From: Anaerolineales bacterium
GTDB taxonomy: Bacteria > Chloroflexota > Anaerolineae > 4572-78 > J111
Assembly: GCA_020634935.1 (NCBI GenBank)
Contig: JACKAT010000042.1
Coordinates: 1-49,127, forward strand
Length of the DNA: 49,127 nt
Reading direction: 5' to 3'
A program made the position numbers and the translations under genes. Numbering within the stretch: position 1 is the first letter of the stretch; each line of letters opens with the position of its first letter. Below the pieces are notes generated by a model that worked only from the letters and a program-made list of their open reading frames with translations, did not search any database and was not told the origin of the DNA. Positions 25,611-32,565 of the stretch are shown piece after piece.

Positions 25611-26821
25611 CGACAGAATTGAGTAAGTTAATTAATACTCATTCCTTAATCACAATCCTTCGAAGAAGTTTGTTACAGAAAAGCAACACATTGACTCTAA
25701 CAACATCAAAAACGATTTACCAATTGATCCCTCATCCATTTGCTATTCGGCTTAGTCCCGATCACTTCACTGTTATAAGTCAAAACTACCTTAACCTCCT
25801 AGAAGGCATTAATACTTCTGCCCAGCTAGAAGAACACGGCCTCGGCCCGCTGTTCTATACCTCGATCAAAACAGGCGAGATATCTATTGCACCCGACCTT
25901 AAACGCTCTTTGCAAGCGCTCTACCTACGCCACCGCCACGCCAATACGGTGCGGGGCCGGGTGCTGGCTAACATTTTGAGCCATTTTCAAGCGGCGGGCA
26001 TCCACGTGCTGGTGGTCAAAGGAGCCGCGCTGGCCCACATCATCTACCCGGAGCCGGGATTACGGCCAATGCGCGATATCGATCTGCTGGTCAAACAAGC
26101 CGATGCCCGGCGAGCGCAGCAACTGCTGGCCGAACTGGGCTTCGATGCCCCCCTTCCCGAAAACGACGCCTTGCCCGACAAACACCTGCTGGCAGCCACG
26201 CTCAAAACCGAGGGGCTGTCGATCAGCGTGGAGATTCATCACAATTTGTTTAGCGCCGCCAACACGGCCTCGCTAGCAATTGAGACCCTGACCGACGAAC
26301 CGTTAGCGTTTGAAATTAACGGCGTTCTGGCCCACACCCTGAGTTATGAAGCCATGTTGTGGCATTTGTGCCGGCACGCGGTCAAGAGTATCTACCAACC
26401 CCTGCACTTGATTCGAGTCATCGACATCGTCGGCTGGGCCGAGCATTTTGTGGCCGAGATCGATTGGCGGCTGATGGCCCGGCAGTATCCGTTTGTACTC
26501 GCCTGCCTGACCCAGTTTCATTATCTAACCCCTCTATCCGAATCTTTACAACGGGCGGCCGGCCTCACCCCCGGTCCGGCCCCCGCCGGCGTCGGTCTCG
26601 ATTTCCAGGGCTGGCCGCGCTACCCGCTGGCTCAATTACGGCCCAAAGGGTACCGTCGGATTTTAATCGATAGTTTTTGGCCCTCGGTCTGGTGGCTTTA
26701 TCTTTTTTACGGCCTTCGCCGTTGGCCGGCCGGGGTCTGGTATCGCTGGGTCGGCCATCCGGTGCGAATAATAGGGTGGGCGGCGCAGCTTTTACAGTCC
26801 AGTCTAATCAAAAAACATTAA
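25574..26821 (+). CDS. nucleotidyltransferase family protein (NTP_transf_5-like)
   Basis: A protein of up to 415 residues with the PF14907-type nucleotidyltransferase signature: VVKGAALAHIIYP (K149, G150) and MRDIDLLV with the metal-binding D168/D170. The C-terminal half is helical and aromatic. The start is uncertain: the frame opens at TTG 25574 inside an inverted repeat and no ATG occurs before residue 166; TTG 25670 or 25691 are alternatives. Proteins of this type travel with PqqD- and HprK-like proteins in lasso-peptide tailoring loci and in HPr-rel-A loci, and both partners follow here. Confidence 0.8.
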   Translation: MVINLQSPVTNYPTELSKLINTHSLITILRRSLLQKSNTLTLTTSKTIYQLIPHPFAIRLSPDHFTVISQNYLNLLEGINTSAQLEEHGLGPLFYTSIKTGEISIAPDLKRSLQALYLRHRHANTVRGRVLANILSHFQAAGIHVLVVKGAALAHIIYPEPGLRPMRDIDLLVKQADARRAQQLLAELGFDAPLPENDALPDKHLLAATLKTEGLSISVEIHHNLFSAANTASLAIETLTDEPLAFEINGVLAHTLSYEAMLWHLCRHAVKSIYQPLHLIRVIDIVGWAEHFVAEIDWRLMARQYPFVLACLTQFHYLTPLSESLQRAAGLTPGPAPAGVGLDFQGWPRYPLAQLRPKGYRRILIDSFWPSVWWLYLFYGLRRWPAGVWYRWVGHPVRIIGWAAQLLQSSLIKKH

Positions 26822-26867
26822 CCTTTGTAGGGGTCAAACTGATGTTGCACCGATCAAACAACAAGGG

Positions 26868-26928
26868 ATTGTGGCAATAAACGGATTAAGACAAGCAAAA
26901 TCCGCGCCTTTTATCAATCCGTTGTTGT
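26868..26928. repeat. imperfect inverted repeat before the PqqD-like gene
   Basis: ACAACAAGGGATTG (26868-26881) pairs 12 of 14 with 26915-26928. It lies in the 170-base spacer between the nucleotidyltransferase and PqqD-like genes and may modulate expression. Confidence 0.4.
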
Positions 26929-26993
26929 CGATTTTTGGCCATATGTCGTTGACTACTACAAAAAACGTTAACCTTAAGAGAGTGATTTTTGCC

Positions 26994-27266
26994 ATGACTT
27001 TTGCCAACAAACCCGCACGAACCCCCGATTATCAGTTGGAATTAATTGACGATGAACTTCTGTTGTTTCACCCCGGCCAAACCCGCATCCTCTACTGCAA
27101 TGCTACCGCCTCGCTGGTCTGGCAGTTGTGCGACGGCCAACGAACTGTACAGGATATTATCGACCTTTTAACGGACGCCTATCCTGAAGCCGAAGAGACC
27201 TTAGCCACAGACATCCAAACCAGCTTAGACCAATTCGCCCAACAGGGGGCTATCTGCCTGCTCTAA
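26994..27266 (+). CDS. PqqD-like small protein (peptide-chaperone fold)
   Basis: A 90-residue PqqD-family protein. The typical core is FHPGQTRILYCNATASLVW followed by LCDGQRTVQDIIDLL, a short winged-helix-like fold that binds leader peptides in RiPP pathways. The frame is open back to 26871, but ATG 26994 with AAGAGAGTG upstream gives the family's usual length and is preferred. It ends one base before the HprK-like start, so the two are translated together. Confidence 0.82.
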   Translation: MTFANKPARTPDYQLELIDDELLLFHPGQTRILYCNATASLVWQLCDGQRTVQDIIDLLTDAYPEAEETLATDIQTSLDQFAQQGAICLL

Positions 27267-27267
27267 A

Positions 27268-28125
27268 ATGGTCCAAACGCGCCTGATCAGCTTTGCCGGG
27301 AATACATTAACGCTCAATTTTGAGGGGGCTACCGCCGCCAGGGTGATCGATCTTCTTTACCGTCATGTCGAAGACGGCGACCCTGAAAGCTCTTGTTTTA
27401 CCTATCATCTTGAAGAAAACGCGACCTCCGAGTGGTTCACCTTGCAGCGAGGTCAAGAACTCCTGTATGAGGGTGACGATGCGGGCCTAGCCGGCGAGGT
27501 TTTACTGAGTGATAGCTGTTACCAACTGGCCGCTCTGAGCCGAACCGGCCTGCTTTTTCACGCGGCTGTACTGCGGTGGCAAGGGCATGGCCTAATACTG
27601 CCCGGCCCCAGCGGGACAGGTAAAAGCACCTTAACAGCCTGGTTGGTCAGCCACGGGTTTGATTATCTGAGCGATGAACTGGCCTTAGTCCCCTGGCAAA
27701 CTGACCTTATCAAACCTTTTACGCGCCCTATTAATCTTAAATCCCCCGCCCGAGCGGTGCTGGAAGGGGTGTTTGATTTCGAGGCCAACAAGGCTAATAT
27801 TCTGACATCGCCCTATGGTTATTTTGTCCCGCCCCAACAACTGCGTTTCCATAAACCCCAGCCCGAAACGCCGTTAAAGACCATTATTTTCCCGCAGTAT
27901 TGTTCCGATAGTAACTTTGAATACCAGCTACTCTCTAAAGCCCAAGCCGGGCTAGCTTTGATGCAAACTTTAATCAACGCTCGCAATTTACCCGAACATG
28001 GCTTTCAAGAAGTCACTCGCCTGGCCCGGCAGGTCCCCGCCTACACGCTGAAGTATAGCCATTTCGACCACGTGGCCGAATATATAAAAGATGTCTGTTC
28101 GTCGGGACAAGCAGTAAGGTTTTAG
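27268..28125 (+). CDS. HprK-related kinase (HPr kinase-like, PqqD-associated)
   Basis: A 285-residue P-loop protein of the HPr-kinase-related group. LFHAAVLRW leads into Walker A, LPGPSGTGKSTLT (G113 to T122 region, K119), and FDYLSDELALV supplies the conserved Asp/Glu (D136, E137). It lacks the N-terminal domain of true HprK and is not beside PTS genes. Relatives phosphorylate lasso peptides or act in the poorly understood HPr-rel-A loci with PqqD and nucleotidyltransferase partners. No precursor peptide, radical SAM, or asparagine-synthase-like cyclase is nearby. A terminator follows at 28131. Confidence 0.82.
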   Translation: MVQTRLISFAGNTLTLNFEGATAARVIDLLYRHVEDGDPESSCFTYHLEENATSEWFTLQRGQELLYEGDDAGLAGEVLLSDSCYQLAALSRTGLLFHAAVLRWQGHGLILPGPSGTGKSTLTAWLVSHGFDYLSDELALVPWQTDLIKPFTRPINLKSPARAVLEGVFDFEANKANILTSPYGYFVPPQQLRFHKPQPETPLKTIIFPQYCSDSNFEYQLLSKAQAGLALMQTLINARNLPEHGFQEVTRLARQVPAYTLKYSHFDHVAEYIKDVCSSGQAVRF

Positions 28126-28130
28126 CAACA

Positions 28131-28160
28131 AAAAAAGCAGCCGATTAAGCTGCTTTTTTT
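28131..28160. terminator. bidirectional terminator between kinase gene and tmRNA
   Basis: GCAGC (28137-28141) pairs with GCTGC (28149-28153), flanked by an A run and a T run. It serves the plus-strand kinase gene and the minus-strand tmRNA. Confidence 0.85.
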
Positions 28161-28169
28161 ATAACGTAG

Positions 28170-28571
28170 TGGAGATGGCGAGAGTCGAACTCGCGTCCAT
28201 GAAAGCTGGCTACAAACGTCTACGAGTGTAGGTGGGCTTCAAGTGTGTCGCTTGGGCTTCGTTAGCCACCAAAGTTCACCCAAACCAGCCGGTCGTCTTA
28301 GCTGAGGCTTACCGGCGTTGCCTCAGAGCACCCTGATTTAGTTGACGCCCGAACCCCCCTCTCAGGGATAAGCGAAGCCCGGACGAGGCTCTGTATTTAG
28401 AGCCAGAGTTGCTCTTTTACTAGCTTACGCCGCGAGGGGCAAAGCGTTGAAAGAGCGACCGAAAGCAGGTACTTTTTCGGCAATTATTGTTTTGTCCCAG
28501 TTTAACGAGTTAGAACAGCTCGACTCGCAATCTGCAGCCTTCCACTTCCCTGTCGAAGCCATTTCATCCCC
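28170..28571 (-). ncRNA. ssrA: tmRNA (transfer-messenger RNA)
   Basis: One-piece tmRNA of about 402 bases on the minus strand. Its 5' end (GGGGATG at 28571) pairs with its 3' end (CATCTCC plus discriminator A at 28170) as the alanyl acceptor stem. The T arm (GAGTTCGACTC-type) is encoded near 28185, and the 5' GGCTTCGACAGG segment is typical. The tag frame ends ...AEKVPAFGRSFNALPLAA before a TAA at 28425-28427. CCA is not encoded. tmRNA rescues stalled ribosomes with SmpB. Confidence 0.93.
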
Positions 28572-28585
28572 ATAGATGTAAAGAA

Positions 28586-28613
28586 AGTATAACACGATTC
28601 TGTTAAAAATCAA
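28586..28613 (-). promoter_or_regulatory. promoter of tmRNA
   Basis: Minus-strand TTGATT (28608-28613) and TATACT (28586-28591) are 16 bases apart, placing the start near 28579, just before the mature 5' end. Confidence 0.65.
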
Positions 28614-28630
28614 TTAGAATCGCATGACGT

Positions 28631-28678
28631 ATTTCAAAAGGTGACAGTCACTTATCGACAAGTGATTGTCACCTGGCC
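28631..28678. repeat. GGTGACAGTCAC hairpin
   Basis: AGGTGACAGTCACTT (28639-28653) pairs with AAGTGATTGTCACCT (28660-28674). It is the compact version of the element at 20298-20400 and shares its TTCAAA left and CCTGG right flanks. Confidence 0.65.
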
Positions 28679-28702
28679 TTACGTTATATTTTCGTATATA
28701 CC

Positions 28703-28731
28703 TTGACATCCCCTTCTAAGCCGGTTATAAT
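28703..28731 (+). promoter_or_regulatory. consensus sigma-70 promoter of the recombinase-like gene
   Basis: TTGACA (28703-28708), a 17-base spacer and TATAAT (28726-28731): both boxes match consensus exactly. This is the strongest promoter seen in the window. Confidence 0.85.
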
Positions 28732-28783
28732 AATTATGTAAATCGCACAAATGAGCGAATTTTAGTGTCCGAAAGGGAAGATA

Positions 28784-29734
28784 ATGACTGATAAGCAACC
28801 CTCTCTGTTTCCACAACGAGGCTCGAAGGGCCAATACGGGCCTCCGGTAGCGCAAATCAAATCGCTCGATTCTAACTCATCGCTGGCTATGGCCGCCAGC
28901 GCCTATCACGATCATATGAAGCGGCAAGGCTTTTCCGAACATACCGTCAAAGCCTTCTCCGGCGATTTGCGCCTGCTGCAAAAATACTTTGGGGCCAGCG
29001 TGGTGATCAGCAAACTGGGCACGAAAGACCTGAATGATTTTTTGGCCTGGCTGCTGCACTACCGGGGCGTACCATGCAGCCCCAAATCGTACGGCCGGCG
29101 GGTAACGACCCTCAAGAACTTCTTCAGTTGGCTGGCCAGCACCAAAGTCATTCCCTTCGATCCCGCGGCAGCGCTGATCCATAATCGGGCCAAAGCGCCG
29201 TTACCGACCTTCTTGAAAGATGATGAGGTCGAAAAGCTGCTCGATGCCGCCGAAGAAAAACTGAAGCCGCCCAAACCCGATCCCCGCCCGTATCTATTGG
29301 CTCACTTGGTGCTGCAAACCGGCATGAAGAAATCTGAGTGTGTGGGTATCGCCCTGCGAGACATCGACCGCTCCGGGGCGGAACCGACCGTGTTGATCCG
29401 CTACAGCAACCCCCGCATGCAGCATAAGGAGCGAAAGCTGGCTTTTGCCAAGGAACTGCTGCCCATCATCGATCAGTATATCGAAAAATATGAGCCACGA
29501 GAGTATCTGTTTGAATGTACGCCGCGCAACCTGGAGTACGTCCTAACCGATATCTCGGAGATGGCCGGGCTACCTCAGCAAGCCTCATTTGAAATGCTGC
29601 GCTGGACCTCAGCCCGGCGCGATTTCCAGGATGGCATGGAGCACGAACATCTGCGTAAAAAATTAGGGCTGTCCAAAATCACCTGGCGAGAAACCTCTGA
29701 AAAATTGGCTAAAATCGCCGGACCGGGGTTGTAA
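28784..29734 (+). CDS. tyrosine-recombinase-like protein lacking catalytic residues
   Basis: A 316-residue protein with the two-domain plan of phage integrases: a SAM-like core-binding domain (about 35-120, ending YGRRVTTLKNFFSWLAST) and a catalytic-domain fold (about 140-316). The catalytic set is eroded. The first Arg of the usual TGLRxSE is Lys (TGMKKSE, K182), the HxxR box reads EMLRW (R273 kept, His replaced), the LGH box reads LGL, and there is no Tyr after Y252, so the nucleophile is missing. It retains a perfect promoter and GGGAAG ribosome site. It is likely a DNA-binding protein derived from a recombinase. It lies at the 5' side of tmRNA, not the usual 3' attachment side. Confidence 0.85.
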   Translation: MTDKQPSLFPQRGSKGQYGPPVAQIKSLDSNSSLAMAASAYHDHMKRQGFSEHTVKAFSGDLRLLQKYFGASVVISKLGTKDLNDFLAWLLHYRGVPCSPKSYGRRVTTLKNFFSWLASTKVIPFDPAAALIHNRAKAPLPTFLKDDEVEKLLDAAEEKLKPPKPDPRPYLLAHLVLQTGMKKSECVGIALRDIDRSGAEPTVLIRYSNPRMQHKERKLAFAKELLPIIDQYIEKYEPREYLFECTPRNLEYVLTDISEMAGLPQQASFEMLRWTSARRDFQDGMEHEHLRKKLGLSKITWRETSEKLAKIAGPGL

Positions 29735-29766
29735 TTTTCCCTCTAGAAATTAATGGGGTAATGCAT

Positions 29767-29790
29767 CGGAGCAACAAAGCTGGCTTTGTT
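29767..29790. repeat. half-copy of the modular stem-loop core
   Basis: CGGAGCAACAAAGC followed by TGGCTTTGTT matches the left half of the core found at 8451-8510, without the constant flanks. Confidence 0.5.
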
Positions 29791-29847
29791 ATTACCCGAT
29801 TAATTGGTTGATTTATAACAACAACCCGATTGGGCCGTTAACCGCCA

Positions 29848-29878
29848 ATCCTCGATCTGATAGATCGAGGATTTTTTT
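29848..29878 (+). terminator. rho-independent terminator of the recombinase-like gene
   Basis: A 10-bp stem (29848-29857 with 29863-29872) with a 5-base loop runs into a T tract to 29878. Confidence 0.85.
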
Positions 29879-30009
29879 ATTCTTTCTTCTAACAGACTCC
29901 CTGGCACCGGTTTGACTAGCCATCAAGGCGTTGGTAAACTTGAGCCTTCTATTGATCGACCTTAGGAATAGCAATTAAATAACTTCAACAATACTGAAGA
30001 TGCAGATAA

Positions 30010-30078
30010 GGTGATTAGGCGATTAGGCGATTTCTAAGGCCAATCTCCCTATCCCTAATCTCCAATCTCCTGCCAAGC
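30010..30078. repeat. GATTAGGC / AATCTCC repeat
   Basis: Tandem GATTAGGC-like steps on the left face CCTAATCTCC and CAATCTCC steps on the right, resembling the element at 1223-1281. Confidence 0.5.
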
Positions 30079-30219
30079 TGCTCAAGTTATTTAATGGCCG
30101 TTCCTTAATAAGGTTTATAGCGTTTTAGAGTCAAGTGAGCTTGAGGAGTCGTAATCGCCGCTGTGCTTCGTTCTTGAGTCAAATTTGCCCCAATAGTATC
30201 CAAAAATTACCAAACACCC

Positions 30220-30273
30220 TGAACTCATTAACGCCCCAAACGCTATGAACTCACTAACGCCATAAACTCATGA
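30220..30273 (+). promoter_or_regulatory. direct repeats TGAACTCAYTAACGCC reaching the fni start codon
   Basis: TGAACTCATTAACGCC (30220) and TGAACTCACTAACGCC (30246) are 26 bases apart. A partial third copy (TAAACTCATGAG, 30263) contains the start codon of the next gene. No Shine-Dalgarno sequence is visible. Confidence 0.5.
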
Positions 30274-31295
30274 GTGAACAAAGAAAAGCGGATCATATTC
30301 GTATCAATCTGGAAGAGGATGTCAACTTCCGTACGCTGACCACCGGCCTGGAGCATTATCATTTTCTCCATCAAGCTTTGCCTGAACTAAATTTGGCTGA
30401 GGTTGATACGTCGATCAGCTTTTTAGGCAAAACGTTGCAAGCGCCCCTCTTGATTTCCTCGATGACCGGCGGCACCGAGCAAGCCGCCCAGATCAACCGG
30501 ACTCTGGCGGCCGCCGCCGAGGCCACAGGCATCGCGATGGGCGTTGGCTCGCAGCGACCGGCGCTGGAGGATAGTTCGCTGGCGGCCTCGTTTCAGGTGC
30601 GGCAGCAAGCGCCAACAACCGTGCTGCTGGCCAACTTAGGCGCAGTGCAACTCAACTACGGCTACGGCCTCGATCACTGTGGCCGGGCCGTCGATATGAT
30701 CGAAGCGGATGCGCTGATCTTGCATTTCAATGTGCTGCAAGAAGCAGTTCAGCCGGAAGGGGACACCAATTTTAGAGGGCTGCTGGCCAAGGTCGAGCAG
30801 GTTTGCCGGACATTGCCCGTGCCGGTCATTGCCAAAGAGGTCGGTTGGGGTTTTGCCGAAGATACGGCCCGGCGGCTGATCGAGGCCGGGGTGACGGCCA
30901 TTGATGTGGCGGGTGCGGGCGGGACCAGTTGGAGCCAGGTGGAGATGTACCGGGCCAAAACCGAAGTGCAGCGTCGGGTGGCGGCTACTTTTGTGGATTG
31001 GGGCATCCCCACCAGCGAAGCGATCCAGGCTGCCAGGCAGGCCGGCGGGGCTAATTTTCCGGTCATCGCCAGCGGCGGGCTGCGTGATGGCTTAGATGTG
31101 GCTAAGTGTATTGCCCTGGGTGCAAACATGGGGGGGATGGCTGGCCCATTTTTAAAGGCTGCTGTAAAATCGCTGGATGCTGTGTTAGAGCAAATCCAAA
31201 TTACTCAAACCGAACTCCGCGTGGCCATGTTTGGCGTTGGGGCAGCCACCATCGAGGCTCTACAAAACACCGATCGACTGAAGAAGAGGAGATAA
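30270..31295 (+). CDS. fni: type 2 isopentenyl-diphosphate delta-isomerase
   Basis: A 341-residue FMN-dependent isomerase interconverting IPP and DMAPP for isoprenoid synthesis. Recognisable elements: KADHIRI at the N-terminus, SSMTGGTEQA, MGVGSQRPALED, LANLGAVQL, HFNVLQEAVQPEGD, AKEVGWG, AGAGGTSW, and the FMN phosphate loop ASGGLRDGLDVAK. The length is standard for type 2 enzymes. No other isoprenoid gene is adjacent. ATG 30270 lacks a ribosome site and sits inside a short direct repeat, so initiation may be leaderless or specially regulated. Confidence 0.94.
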   Translation: MSEQRKADHIRINLEEDVNFRTLTTGLEHYHFLHQALPELNLAEVDTSISFLGKTLQAPLLISSMTGGTEQAAQINRTLAAAAEATGIAMGVGSQRPALEDSSLAASFQVRQQAPTTVLLANLGAVQLNYGYGLDHCGRAVDMIEADALILHFNVLQEAVQPEGDTNFRGLLAKVEQVCRTLPVPVIAKEVGWGFAEDTARRLIEAGVTAIDVAGAGGTSWSQVEMYRAKTEVQRRVAATFVDWGIPTSEAIQAARQAGGANFPVIASGGLRDGLDVAKCIALGANMGGMAGPFLKAAVKSLDAVLEQIQITQTELRVAMFGVGAATIEALQNTDRLKKRR

Positions 31296-31307
31296 TTCAA
31301 TACGTGT

Positions 31308-32558
31308 ATGTCAACTCTAAAAGACGCTTTGCCAACTCACCTGTGGAAGCTGGCAGTGGCTTTAGGCTTGATTTCTATTGCCATTGTCACTCTCGGCCAA
31401 AATTTTCAAACGGTCCCGTCACAGTCAGAGGCGTTAAGTAACACTGAAACACCTCGGCCAACCGCCACCGCAACCTTTACCCCCCATCCTACCGAAGCTA
31501 ATGTGGGCTTAATACCAACCATCACCGCCACGCCTCGACCGCCAACCGCCAGCCCTACACCCAAACCGTTCTTTTACGAAATTGCAGAAGGCGACGTTGC
31601 GGTCTCCATCGCGGCTCAGTATAATATAAATGTTGATACCCTGCTCCGGGTTAACAACGTTGCTGATCCAACGTTGCTGCAAATTGGACAAACGCTAATG
31701 ATACCGGTGACGATCACTCCCGCTCCCAGCACATCGCCAACGCCTAAATATTCGCCCACGCCCACGCCTGAACCGGTTTACCATACGGTTGAGGCGGGTG
31801 ATACGCTGTTGGGCATCGCCATTAAGTACAAGACCACGACCGAAGCGCTCATGGTGACCAATGCCTTAGCTAATGACCATGATCTGAGCATTGGACAAGA
31901 ACTGCTGATCGTTCCGAGCAATGTCGAGCCCGGTGTCCCGGCGGTTGTCCATGAAATTAAAGAAGGCGACACGTTTGCCCATCTCTCCTTTTTCTACGGC
32001 TCGAGCATTGAAGATATTCTGGCGGCTAATCCTGGTTTAGACCCCGATTTGCTGCAAATCGGCCAGCAGGTGGTTATTCCGGTTAAATCGTCGCCGGTCA
32101 ACCCTAACGCCAATCCCGGCCTGCCGCGTATTATTACCGCCGACCCGGTCACCGGCGAAAAACTAACTCTCCAACAAGCGCTGTTTCAATCGATCAACGC
32201 GCAGCGAACCGCCAATGGCCTGGCGCCGTATGTATTAGACAGCGACCTGGTTGATCTGGCGCAAGCCCACGCTCAAGATATGCTATCGCGGGGTTACTTT
32301 GCCCATACCACGCCTGAAGGGGTAACCTTGGATGATCGGTTCGCCCAAAAAGGTCTCAATATTAACTGGACGGGCGAAAACATTCAGCGCAACAACAAAG
32401 GTAAAGAAGGGGCCGTGCCTTACGCCCTTAATTGGTGGATGAATAGTTATGTTCATCGCAACAACCTGCTGCATCACCGGTTCAACCATATAGGTATTGG
32501 GATTGTAGAAGGCCCGCCGGATTGGTACAGCTTTGTTTTAGTTTTTGCAGAGAGGTAG
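31308..32558 (+). CDS. secreted protein with three LysM domains and a CAP/SCP domain
   Basis: A 416-residue surface protein. The membrane/signal segment is at about 13-32, followed by a Thr/Pro-rich linker. Three LysM peptidoglycan-binding repeats follow (FYEIAEGDVAVSIAAQYNI; YHTVEAGDTLLGIAIKY; HEIKEGDTFAHLSFFYG), each ending in IGQxLxIP-type text. A C-terminal CAP domain (INAQRTANGLAPY...HAQDMLSRGYFAHTTPEG...GENIQRN) carries the conserved His and Glu residues. The CAP function in bacteria is unclear. It begins 12 bases after fni and is followed by a longer paralogue with the same plan. Confidence 0.9.
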   Translation: MSTLKDALPTHLWKLAVALGLISIAIVTLGQNFQTVPSQSEALSNTETPRPTATATFTPHPTEANVGLIPTITATPRPPTASPTPKPFFYEIAEGDVAVSIAAQYNINVDTLLRVNNVADPTLLQIGQTLMIPVTITPAPSTSPTPKYSPTPTPEPVYHTVEAGDTLLGIAIKYKTTTEALMVTNALANDHDLSIGQELLIVPSNVEPGVPAVVHEIKEGDTFAHLSFFYGSSIEDILAANPGLDPDLLQIGQQVVIPVKSSPVNPNANPGLPRIITADPVTGEKLTLQQALFQSINAQRTANGLAPYVLDSDLVDLAQAHAQDMLSRGYFAHTTPEGVTLDDRFAQKGLNINWTGENIQRNNKGKEGAVPYALNWWMNSYVHRNNLLHHRFNHIGIGIVEGPPDWYSFVLVFAER

Positions 32559-32565
32559 TCTCAAT

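Larger units (their letters stand above)
29735..30269. other. 535-base gap of terminator and repeats
   Basis: No gene. It contains a partial stem-loop core (29767-29790), a strong terminator (29848-29878), a GATTAGGC/AATCTCC inverted repeat (30010-30078) and direct repeats running into the next start codon (30220-30273). Each is listed separately. Confidence 0.5.

Noticed and set aside
26841..26879. 12-codon frame (MLHRSNNKGLWQ) before the PqqD-like gene, as a possible RiPP precursor
   Set aside because: Too short for leader plus core, lacks the Thr-leader pattern of lasso precursors, and is within an inverted repeat.
28425..28613. 62-residue minus-strand reading frame ending in LPLAA
   Set aside because: It is the tmRNA tag frame extended back through the tRNA-like 5' part and promoter, not a protein gene.
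28170..29878. Integrative element inserted at ssrA
   Set aside because: The recombinase-like gene is on the 5' side of tmRNA, its catalytic residues are gone, and no attachment-site duplication of the tmRNA 3' end is visible.
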